6,532 nt of DNA from Prochlorothrix sp035285005 (GTDB taxonomy: Bacteria; Cyanobacteriota; Cyanobacteriia; Prochlorotrichales; Prochlorotrichaceae). Positions 1 to 6,532 of the stretch are shown piece after piece. The position numbers and the translations under genes are program-made. The stretch spans positions 1 through 6,532 of the forward strand of contig JAYKIB010000207.1 in NCBI GenBank assembly GCA_035285005.1. Reading direction: 5' to 3'. The notes beneath the pieces are model-generated. The model saw only the letters and a list, made by a program, of their open reading frames with translations, did no database searches and had not been told where the DNA came from. Positions within the stretch are counted from its first letter, which is position 1, and each line of letters starts with the position of its first letter.

Positions 1-1204
1 TTCGTGCTTTCTGATTCCCCAACTCCTCCGCCACCTCCGGCTGCAAAATATTGTAAATGCCCGCACTGCCACAACAGAGAGCCGCATCGATCGGCTCCCG
101 CAGGGTCACCCCTGGAATTTGGGCCAGTAACTGACGCGGTTGGCGCTGAATCCCCTGGCCATGGATCATATGGCAGGCATCCTGGTAAACCACCGCGATC
201 GGATCCGGTCTCAGGGGCGAGAGAGGTGCAGTTAATCCCACCTCAGCCAGGAATTCCTGTACATCCTTAACTTTAGCGCTTAAATTCCGAGCTTTTGTAG
301 CATAAATCGGGTCATCGGCCAGAATCTCTCCATACTCCTTGAGGGTATGGCCACAACCCGACGCATTGATGATGATGGCATCCAGGTTGTCCCGACTGAA
401 ACAGTCGATCATTTCCTTGGCCAGGGATCGGGTTTGGTCCTCCTGGCCCTGGTGGTGGGTCAGCGCCCCACAGCAGCCCTGACTGCGGGGAATGACCACC
501 TCACAGCCATTGGCGCTTAGCACCCGCACGGTCGCATCATTGACCGCTGGATTAAAGAGCCGCTGCACACAGCCCAGCACCATCCCCACCCGGTAGCGCC
601 GCTTCCCTTGGGCTGGCACCACCCGCCGGAATGGTTCCCGGAAAGCTTGGGCCGGGAGCGGGGGTAGGAGGGATTCGAGGGCCGCTAGTTGGGGGGCGAG
701 GGCGTTGAGGGGTAGGAGCCGCCGCAGGAGGGTTTGGAGACCCGATCGCTGGTAGAGGGGAACCGGCAGGAGTAGGAACCGGAGCCGGTTGGGGTAGGGC
801 AAAAGTTGGAAGAGGAGCGTGCGCAGTAGTTTGTCCGGCAGCGATCGGGGGACGTTGCGTTCCACCTGGGGTCGGGTGGCGGTGATCAGCTTATCGTACT
901 GCACACCGGAGGGACAGGTGGTGACACAGGCAAAGCAGCCTAAACAACTATCAAAATGCTGAGCTGTGGTGGTATTGAGGGGAATTTCGCCTTTATTAAC
1001 CCCATCCATGAGATAAATACGCCCCCGGGGGGAGTCGGCCTCGGTGCCCAAAACCCGATAGCTGGGGCAAGTGGATAAACAGAATCCACAATGGACGCAG
1101 GCATCAATGAGCTGGCCGTCCGGCGGCTGGGTGGCATCAAAGCCCTCGCAGGGGAGGGCCGATGGGGCGGCAGGATTGGGACGGGGGGGAGGAGCAGCAA
1201 CCAT
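1..1204 (-). CDS. glcF: Glycolate oxidase/dehydrogenase iron-sulfur subunit GlcF (3' end cut by window edge)
   Basis: The frame is open from an ATG at 1202-1204 to the left edge: 401 codons and no stop. Residues 36-46 (C36, C39, C42, C46) and 87-97 (C87, C90, C93, C97) form two CxxCxxCxxxC(P) clusters, typical of two [4Fe-4S] centres. Two cysteine-rich CCG-type domains follow. The first has C212, C244-C245-G and a GCGH motif at C284. The second has C344 (DACHMIHGQG) and C377-C378-GSAGIYN. This order is that of GlcF, the electron-transferring subunit that works with flavoprotein GlcD to oxidise glycolate to glyoxylate in photorespiration. Family members run about 400-450 residues, so I infer that only some tens of C-terminal residues are missing. 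Reading upstream in frame from 1204 I saw no ATG or GTG, so this start is preferred. No clear Shine-Dalgarno precedes it. The related lactate-utilisation protein LutA or another CCG-domain protein is the main alternative. No glcD or glcE is in the window. Confidence 0.92.
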   Translation of the reverse strand, partial: MVAAPPPRPNPAAPSALPCEGFDATQPPDGQLIDACVHCGFCLSTCPSYRVLGTEADSPRGRIYLMDGVNKGEIPLNTTTAQHFDSCLGCFACVTTCPSGVQYDKLITATRPQVERNVPRSLPDKLLRTLLFQLLPYPNRLRFLLLPVPLYQRSGLQTLLRRLLPLNALAPQLAALESLLPPLPAQAFREPFRRVVPAQGKRRYRVGMVLGCVQRLFNPAVNDATVRVLSANGCEVVIPRSQGCCGALTHHQGQEDQTRSLAKEMIDCFSRDNLDAIIINASGCGHTLKEYGEILADDPIYATKARNLSAKVKDVQEFLAEVGLTAPLSPLRPDPIAVVYQDACHMIHGQGIQRQPRQLLAQIPGVTLREPIDAALCCGSAGIYNILQPEVAEELGNQKAR

Positions 1205-1214
1205 GGATCTGTGG

Positions 1215-1238
1215 GGGGGGAGGACTGGGGGGAGGACT
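1215..1238. repeat. Perfect 12-bp tandem duplication GGGGGGAGGACT in the glcF leader
   Basis: Two identical units lie head to tail at 1215-1226 and 1227-1238, ending 11 bp before the glcF start codon when read on the glcF strand. The first unit is preceded by two more G, giving a G8 run at 1213-1220. Closely related copies are GGGGGGAGGAGC at 1184-1195, inside glcF codons 4-7, and GGGGGAGGA at 1485-1493. On the glcF message this is a C-rich, pyrimidine-only tract. Confidence 0.85.
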
Positions 1239-1398
1239 GATGTTGAGTGGGATGTGGAGCTAGCTGGGTGTCGGGCTTGGGTATTGAGTTTATGGTATGG
1301 CAATCGCCAATGACCGAGCAACCTGTCTGGGAGCCGGATTCGGTTGGGCTGGGTGACGTGATCCATTGGCTGGAGCCTAGTCAGGCTCTGGGCCACCG

Positions 1399-1438
1399 GC
1401 GATCGTATCCACCAGCGATCGTATCCACCAGCGATCGC
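1399..1438. repeat. HIP1-cored 16-bp tandem repeat (2.5 copies)
   Basis: The unit gcgatcgtatccacca occurs exactly at 1399-1414 and 1415-1430. A half copy follows at 1431-1438, where the sequence becomes GCGATCGC, an exact HIP1 octamer. HIP1 is a highly iterated palindrome characteristic of many cyanobacterial genomes. Here the first seven bases of the unit are HIP1-like and the other nine (TATCCACCA, after a C-to-T change) are the spacer. It lies about 200 bp upstream of glcF and about 60 bp past the glycosyltransferase stop. Confidence 0.9.
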
Positions 1439-1496
1439 ATGGGCCTGTTGATCGGTTTTAGCAGTCCAGCAGGGTGTTGGGTCCGGGGGAGGAGGG

Positions 1497-2897
1497 TTAT
1501 GGCTCGGGGAGCTCAATGGATGTGAGCAGATGCTCGGGCAGGGGGCCAGGTTGGGGAATGGTTTGGGCACAGTTCACGGGACGTTTCTGCTGGTGTGCCG
1601 TCACACATTGGTAGATGACATGGCTGTAGAGAGTCGCGATTTGCTGGGGAGTGAAATAGCTTTGGAGATATTGGGAACCGTTGCGGCCCATGGCTGCGGC
1701 ATGGTGGGGATTTTGGCAGAGATAGCGAAGAAACTGGGCGAGCCCCTCACTGTCCCCGTTCTCAAAGGCTTGGCCACACTGGGCATTGTTTAGCACTTCC
1801 CGCAGGTAGGAGTGGGATTCGCACACGGCGGCAATGGGACGACCGGCGGCTAGGCTGCCGTAGAGCTTGCTGGGGACAACGAGACCCTCCATGCCTTTGG
1901 CAATGCTGACTAGGGCCACATCGCAGGCGGTGAGGGAGTAGGGCAGGGTTTGTTTGTCCTGGTAGGGCAGGAAGAGGCAGTTGGTGAGGCGGGCTTCAAG
2001 GACGGCGGCTTGGAAGCTGGGGTACTTGGCCCCGCTGCCAATGAACACAAATTGAATAGGGTCTTGGCGGAGCGCTTTAACCGCATGCAAGATCGTTTGC
2101 ATGTCATGGCAACGCCCCATGTTGCCGGAGTAGAGCACGGTGAAGGTGCGATCGAGCTTGTGCTTTTGGGCAAACCAATTTTGGGTTTTGGCGCGGGGCT
2201 GAATGAAGCTGGGGTCGGACCAACTGTGAATGACGGCGATTTTGGCGGCGACCTGGGGACAGTGGGTCACAATCCGATCGCGCATGGTGGCACTGAGGAC
2301 GATCAGGGCATGGGCCTCTTTCCAAATGTGGCGGTTCAGCAAGGCCCAGAACCGGGTGAGCCAGTGCTGGGGGCTGAGGACCTGGAGGGCAACGGCCACA
2401 TCGGGGTAGAGATCATACGTGAGACAAATGCAGGGAATACCTCGGATCCGACTGGCGAGGTAGCCTAAAACGTTGAGATAGGGTGGCTCGGTGGTGATGA
2501 GTAGTACGTCTAATTTGTGCCGAGGGTTGAGGAGGTGGAGGGCGGTGCGGAGGGTGAAGAAGATGCCATTGATGGCGCGGCCCCGGATGCGTTGGGGCCA
2601 GAGGCGTGAGGTTTGGGAGCGGCGAATTTGGATTTGGTTTTGGGTCTCGCGGGGGGGGGCAAGGGCGGTGTCAAAGGCATAGCCCGGCTGTCCGGTGAAG
2701 ATGTGGACTTTTAGCCCGATTTGGCGTAGGTGTTGCGCTAATTCTTCAATAAGCTGGCCGGTGGCGGCGTAGTCCGGGGGATAAAACTGGGTCATAATGC
2801 CCAACCGGATCGGTTTAGTGTCGTCTGGGGGTTGGGGAAGGGCGGAGGAGATGGTTTGGGAGAGTAAGGATGGAGATGAAGGCGGCCAGTGGGTCAC
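1497..2897 (-). CDS. GT4-family (GT-B fold) glycosyltransferase, 466 aa
   Basis: This is probably a cytoplasmic or membrane-associated enzyme that moves a sugar from a nucleotide-sugar donor to a lipid-linked or polysaccharide acceptor. The N-terminal Rossmann half opens with IRLGIMTQFYPPDYAATGQ (about residues 31-48), a typical first strand and acceptor loop, followed by GQPGY (69-73), TTEPPYLNVLG (135-145) and DLYPDVAVAL (162-171). The C-terminal donor half begins at VLYSGNMGRCHDM (254-266), then FIGSGAKY (285-292), FLPYQDK (309-315), and GMEGLVVPSKLYGSLAAGRPIAAV (from 335), the donor-binding region. About 30 low-complexity residues precede the first strand. The start codon is GTG at 2895-2897. 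The only in-frame ATG I see nearby (residue 35) would cut into the first strand, so I keep GTG, although no clear ribosome site precedes it. The acceptor and donor cannot be read from sequence. The WcaI/WbuB-like exopolysaccharide group is the closest resemblance I recognise. galE lies 301 bp upstream on the same strand. Confidence 0.9.
   Translation of the reverse strand: MTHWPPSSPSLLSQTISSALPQPPDDTKPIRLGIMTQFYPPDYAATGQLIEELAQHLRQIGLKVHIFTGQPGYAFDTALAPPRETQNQIQIRRSQTSRLWPQRIRGRAINGIFFTLRTALHLLNPRHKLDVLLITTEPPYLNVLGYLASRIRGIPCICLTYDLYPDVAVALQVLSPQHWLTRFWALLNRHIWKEAHALIVLSATMRDRIVTHCPQVAAKIAVIHSWSDPSFIQPRAKTQNWFAQKHKLDRTFTVLYSGNMGRCHDMQTILHAVKALRQDPIQFVFIGSGAKYPSFQAAVLEARLTNCLFLPYQDKQTLPYSLTACDVALVSIAKGMEGLVVPSKLYGSLAAGRPIAAVCESHSYLREVLNNAQCGQAFENGDSEGLAQFLRYLCQNPHHAAAMGRNGSQYLQSYFTPQQIATLYSHVIYQCVTAHQQKRPVNCAQTIPQPGPLPEHLLTSIELPEP
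2651..2659. repeat. Nine-base C/G homopolymer inside the glycosyltransferase gene
   Basis: Nine consecutive G on the plus strand are nine C on the coding strand. They span the codons for A80-P81-P82-R83 of the glycosyltransferase. The frame is intact at this tract length. Gain or loss of one base would shift the frame early in the protein, before the second half of the acceptor domain. It is the longest mononucleotide run I noticed in the window. Confidence 0.9.
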
Positions 2898-3021
2898 GAC
2901 GGTATTAGGAGTGCAGGGAAAGGGTGGAGTTTGGAAAGGCGTGCCGGGACCGGGGAAAGGACGTGATGGGGGAGATCACCGGCGAATGTGGAGGCGAGGG
3001 GGAATGGTTCGAGCGCGGGAT

Positions 3022-3033
3022 GTGATGAATCAC
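3022..3033. promoter_or_regulatory. Small palindrome GTGAT-GA-ATCAC, possible operator
   Basis: The two 5-bp arms match perfectly around a 2-bp centre, 125-136 bp upstream of the glycosyltransferase start. With the flanking T it reads TGTGA-N4-TCAC. This resembles CRP-family half-sites, but the spacer is 4 instead of the usual 6, so I do not assign a regulator. It could be a chance palindrome. Confidence 0.25.
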
Positions 3034-3067
3034 GGATTGAGGATAACCGATCGATGCGATAACGGCA

Positions 3068-3126
3068 CTAGGGGCTGGCATCATTTAACCCTAGAATGCC
3101 TTCAGAGTCAGGAACATAGCCCCTAG
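3068..3126. repeat. Imperfect inverted repeat with nested hairpin
   Basis: The outer arms CTAGGGGCT (3068-3076) and AGCCCCTAG (3118-3126) are perfectly complementary over 9 bp. Immediately inside the left arm, GGCAT (3077-3081) pairs with ATGCC (3096-3100) around a 14-nt loop, leaving 17 nt unpaired before the right outer arm. It could form in RNA from either strand. There is no adjacent T-run, so it does not look like a simple terminator. Confidence 0.55.
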
Positions 3127-3142
3127 CTCATAAAACTGACGC

Positions 3143-3195
3143 GGGCGTGTCACTCTGATATCGCAAGAGTTCTACAGTGAGTTGATGACACGCCC
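3143..3195 (-). terminator. Inverted repeat directly after galE, possible transcript end or 3' stabiliser
   Basis: The outer arms GGGCGTGTCA (3143-3152) and TGACACGCCC (3186-3195) are a perfect 10-bp match. The stem begins three bases after the galE stop codon, which suggests a role at the end of the galE message. Inside it, ACTCT (3152-3156) can pair with AGAGT (3166-3170), sharing one base with the outer arm. Read on the galE strand, a TTTT run occurs only about seven bases after the stem, so it is not a classical Rho-independent terminator. The left arm also overlaps a near-palindrome TGACGCGGGCGTGTCA (3137-3152), so a protein-binding site is another option. Confidence 0.35.
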
Positions 3196-3198
3196 TAG

Positions 3199-4206
<1,008 letters not shown>

Positions 4207-4326
4207 GGTGCTTATCGGTGAAATAAGGGGGTGTAAATAAATCCTGACACTAAGCTGTACGACAGGGTACTGTGTCCTCCACTCTCCGGCTTTGTTCCAC
4301 CCTGGGGGAGGGCGGGCACGAGCCTG

Positions 4327-4350
4327 TATAGTTTTTATGTACTATATAAT
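4327..4350. promoter_or_regulatory. AT-rich palindromic patch upstream of galE, promoter candidate
   Basis: Within a GC-rich gap, TATAGT (4327-4332) and its inverse ACTATA (4341-4346) flank an 8-bp spacer, and TATAAT follows at 4345-4350. On the galE strand the patch gives TATAGT and TATACA boxes about 120-145 bp before the start codon. No good -35 hexamer lies at the right distance on either strand, so strand and activity are uncertain. It could equally bind a repressor or be the AT-rich end of the neighbouring low-GC gene segment. Confidence 0.3.
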
Positions 4351-4397
4351 GGGCGCAACGACGCTGTTGATGGGAGCAAGTTGGGGTCAGTTGTGGA

Positions 4398-6532
4398 TCA
4401 TAAGCCGTTCCCAATCAATATAAATGGAGCCCAATAGTAAGGGTGGTTAAAGTGACTGTTTAATAAGCTGATCTGTGCTGCACGCAGGGCTTCATTTTTT
4501 GTCATACCCTGTTGCAAAGATTGATAGAAACTAATCATGAGTTCTTGGGTACTTTGATCATTGACAGCCCAAAGAGAGGCAATGACGGCCTTCGCACCCG
4601 CTCTTTGAAACTGATAACCTAAACCAAGAACTTCCTCCCCATTGCCTAGCCCTCCCACACCCGTTTTACAGGCACTGAGTACGACTAAGTCAACAAAAGG
4701 AAGAGACCAGTTCTTAATATCAGCAAGTGTTACCCTTTCTCCACTGCCAAATACAATGAATGAGTCCTCAGGCTGTCCAGCAATAAATTCTGCATGAGTT
4801 GCAAAATGGACAATGGAATAGTCATTTAATTGAGGGAGTACAGCAGCGACGCTAAATTCATCGTCAACTAGCTTTGTGCTATCAGGAAGGATATCGACTA
4901 AGGTTTCGATTTCTCGACCTGCGAATGGTAACCCTGAGAATCTAAAACTACGCTCACCAACTGTAAATTCAGCAAGCCCTTCCACGAATGCACCTGCTAA
5001 TGCGCTAATTGTAGCGTTAGGAGGTGTGTCAAAATTGGTTAGCGAACGTGCTGTAATATAATTAACTTTATATTTCTCTATGAGCCATTCATGGCCATTA
5101 TGAAGTGCAGTAAGGGGGATGTATCTTAGGATCCCATCGGGTGCAAATATAATTGTATCGATATTAGCTTGATTTAAATCCTCTTCAACAGGTCTAATGA
5201 GCCAGTCATAGAGCTTCTGGGCGGATACTTTAATACTTTGATTATATTGTGGTAAAAGTTGTCCTCGAAACTGGTTTACAACCTCACGTAGCTCCTCTCT
5301 GGGCACTAGAACTGTTCTCCTTAGTGGTGGAGAGTGTGGTGTAACAATAATCAGTTCTAGCCGATCTTCTAAAACCAAGGGATAAATCAATGCCGAATTA
5401 GAATCTTGCAACTGATTTCGGAATAAATTAAGGTCTTCTAAGTTGACATTCTGACGACTGGTACTGAAACTTAGTCTAGACACTAATTCTTGAATTTCAC
5501 TACTATCAATAAACTGGTTAAATTGAACATTGATATCGTGCTCGAGTTGAGTTAATAAAGATATTCTTTGCTGTTGAGATTCAGTCCTACTGGCAATAGG
5601 TATTGACCGAAGATTTCTTAGCTCTAGCCCTAGATCTATAATATTTCTCTGAAACTGATTATATGCATCTAGAATATCTTTTTCAGCCTGAAGCATCTCG
5701 ATGCCTTGACTTATTCTCTCGTCACCTCTCATATTGTGGAGAAGATAGCCTTCTAGCTCTTGAACTTTCAATAAATCTAGAACTTGTTGTGCTTCAATAA
5801 TTCTATCTTGTTCTAACAGTAATCTTGCGAGATCACGATATGATTTTTCTACAGTTTTTAAGAAAGCCTGCCTATCACTTCTTGGACGTTCTACAATATT
5901 GTTACGAATAGATTCTGAAATATTTACAGATTCCTTAAAAAATAAAATAGATAATTCAATATCTCCTGCTTTTTCAAAAGAATCTGCTATTCCGGCTAAT
6001 GTTATTCGCTCCCCCCATCGATCGTTTATATGTCTTTGGAGTGCAAGTGCTTGTTGGTAAAATCTTGAGGCAGTCTGATACTGACCTTGATTTGAATAAG
6101 CAAAACCCAGATCACTTAATGCATAGGCTTCTTCTTTTATATTTCCAACTTGTCTAGCAATTTCTAATTGCTTTAAATGCAAGTCAATTGCCTTTTGATA
6201 TTCTCCAAGAGCTTCATATACTTTCCCTAAGCCACCAAGAGAAAAGGCAACGCCCTCCAGATCATTTAGAGCATGTCTTAGATCTAATGCTCTATGATGC
6301 AAGTTAATCGCATCGTCATACTGCTGCAGGTAGTAATAAGACCATCCCATACTGCCAAGTGAGTAGGCAGAATTTAATTTATCATTCATAGCCTGTTGAA
6401 TATCTAAGGCTTTTTGATAGTAATCTAGGGCGATCGTATTCTGTCCAAGAATAAAGTAAATCCAACCGATACTATATAGTGCTTCTGCTTCTCGCCTTTT
6501 ATCTCTTAGGGTTAAGGCATCATCCAGCTTGG
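4398..6532 (-). CDS. TPR-repeat CHAT-domain (caspase-like) protein, N-terminus beyond window
   Basis: The frame is open from the right edge to a TGA at 4398-4400 (710 codons in view), so the Met at 6387-6389 is internal, in the middle of a repeat array. Residues below count from that Met. At least five TPR units with an exact 40-residue period are visible: one before the Met, then 1-40, 41-80, 81-120 and 121-160. Most begin with (M/L/I)ND or a similar turn. A helical linker spans about 165-320, then the CHAT domain about 325-663: IIFAPDGILRYIPLTALH (413-430), VHFATH with H532 (codon 4794-4796), VVLSACKTG with C574 (codon 4668-4670), and a C-terminal YYWAPFILIGNG. CHAT proteins (Caspase HetF Associated with TPRs) are clan CD peptidase-like. 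The His-Cys dyad is intact, so proteolytic activity is plausible but not shown. TPRs presumably bind a partner or trigger. One sampled line is 37% G+C against 65% in galE, suggesting different ancestry. No partner gene is in view. Confidence 0.93.
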   Translation of the reverse strand, partial: KLDDALTLRDKRREAEALYSIGWIYFILGQNTIALDYYQKALDIQQAMNDKLNSAYSLGSMGWSYYYLQQYDDAINLHHRALDLRHALNDLEGVAFSLGGLGKVYEALGEYQKAIDLHLKQLEIARQVGNIKEEAYALSDLGFAYSNQGQYQTASRFYQQALALQRHINDRWGERITLAGIADSFEKAGDIELSILFFKESVNISESIRNNIVERPRSDRQAFLKTVEKSYRDLARLLLEQDRIIEAQQVLDLLKVQELEGYLLHNMRGDERISQGIEMLQAEKDILDAYNQFQRNIIDLGLELRNLRSIPIASRTESQQQRISLLTQLEHDINVQFNQFIDSSEIQELVSRLSFSTSRQNVNLEDLNLFRNQLQDSNSALIYPLVLEDRLELIIVTPHSPPLRRTVLVPREELREVVNQFRGQLLPQYNQSIKVSAQKLYDWLIRPVEEDLNQANIDTIIFAPDGILRYIPLTALHNGHEWLIEKYKVNYITARSLTNFDTPPNATISALAGAFVEGLAEFTVGERSFRFSGLPFAGREIETLVDILPDSTKLVDDEFSVAAVLPQLNDYSIVHFATHAEFIAGQPEDSFIVFGSGERVTLADIKNWSLPFVDLVVLSACKTGVGGLGNGEEVLGLGYQFQRAGAKAVIASLWAVNDQSTQELMISFYQSLQQGMTKNEALRAAQISLLNSHFNHPYYWAPFILIGNGL

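Larger units (their letters stand above)
1205..1496. other. Gene-free gap between the glycosyltransferase and glcF
   Basis: This 292-bp stretch lies downstream of the glycosyltransferase stop and upstream of glcF, so it should hold the glcF promoter and leader. Short open frames exist but have no recognisable protein features. It contains two tandem repeats, listed separately, and a small palindrome TGGC-aatc-GCCA at 1298-1309 about 95 bp upstream of glcF. I see no convincing -35/-10 pair and no hairpin followed by a T-run that would end the glycosyltransferase transcript. Confidence 0.6.
2898..3198. other. Gene-free gap between galE and the glycosyltransferase
   Basis: This 301-bp stretch follows the galE stop and precedes the glycosyltransferase start, both on the minus strand. 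I see no credible coding sequence in it. It carries the palindrome at 3022-3033 and the two inverted repeats at 3068-3126 and 3143-3195, listed separately. CCCTAG occurs at 3089-3094, 3121-3126 and 3193-3198, and its reverse complement at 3068-3073. The glycosyltransferase promoter should be here, but no strong sigma70 pair is visible. Confidence 0.6.

Noticed and set aside
4..270. Plus-strand 88-aa proline-rich frame at the left edge
   Set aside because: It is antisense to the second CCG domain of GlcF and has no recognisable features.
550..600. Apparent frameshift in glcF between C212 and the CC motif
   Set aside because: On recounting, the LGCVQRLF segment and the CCG motif share the same frame as the start codon. 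The gene is continuous.
940..1200. Minus-strand 86-aa frame overlapping the glcF start region
   Set aside because: It is an alternative frame of glcF. The true frame carries both ferredoxin-like cysteine clusters and remains open to the window edge.
1399..1438. CRISPR-like array
   Set aside because: The repeats are directly adjacent 16-mers with no spacers, built on HIP1, and no cas gene is present.
1247..1525. Plus-strand 92-aa frame in the gap between glcF and the glycosyltransferase
   Set aside because: It runs through the HIP1 tandem repeat and into the antisense of the glycosyltransferase end. There is no domain and no ribosome site.
1950..2468. Plus-strand open frame (172 aa) antisense to the glycosyltransferase
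   Set aside because: The glycosyltransferase frame on the other strand has full GT4 motifs. The antisense product shows no domain and looks like a composition artefact.
6387..6389. Met codon as the start of the TPR-CHAT protein
   Set aside because: The frame stays open for 47 more codons to the window edge and those residues encode another TPR unit in perfect 40-residue phase, so the real start lies outside.

Overview
The window looks like chromosomal DNA from a cyanobacterium, probably filamentous or colonial. Four things support this. The palindrome CGATCG and its flanked form GCGATCG(C), the core of the cyanobacterial HIP1 repeat, recur throughout, with one exact GCGATCGC at 1431-1438. 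There is a GlcF-type Fe-S protein of the photorespiratory glycolate pathway. There is a TPR-CHAT protein of the kind abundant in cyanobacteria. There is also a GT4 sugar transferase next to a UDP-glucose 4-epimerase. I do not assign a genus.

All four protein genes lie on the minus strand, so the order of reading is from high to low coordinates. From left to right: (1) 1-1204, glcF, with its C-terminal end cut by the window edge. (2) 1205-1496, a gene-free gap with two short tandem repeats, including a HIP1-cored one. (3) 1497-2897, a GT4-family glycosyltransferase with a GTG start and an internal run of nine C on its coding strand. (4) 2898-3198, a gene-free gap with a small palindrome and two larger imperfect inverted repeats. 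(5) 3199-4206, galE, complete. (6) 4207-4397, a short gap with an AT-rich promoter-like patch. (7) 4398-6532, a TPR-CHAT caspase-like protein whose N-terminus lies beyond the right edge.

Gaps of 190-300 bp separate every pair of genes, so a tight operon is unlikely. GalE (UDP-galactose supply) and the GT4 enzyme (sugar transfer) plausibly serve the same cell-surface polysaccharide or glycolipid pathway. GlcF belongs to glycolate oxidation and is functionally separate. The TPR-CHAT gene stands apart in base composition: one 60-base line inside it (5401-5460) counts 37% G+C, against 65% for a line inside galE (3541-3600). This is consistent with different ancestry or recent acquisition. Its catalytic His and Cys are both present.

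I found no CRISPR array, tRNA, rRNA, transposase or complete new defence cassette. The items most worth checking are the TPR-CHAT gene with whatever lies beyond the right edge, the homopolymeric C tract inside the glycosyltransferase gene, and the paired stem structures behind galE.
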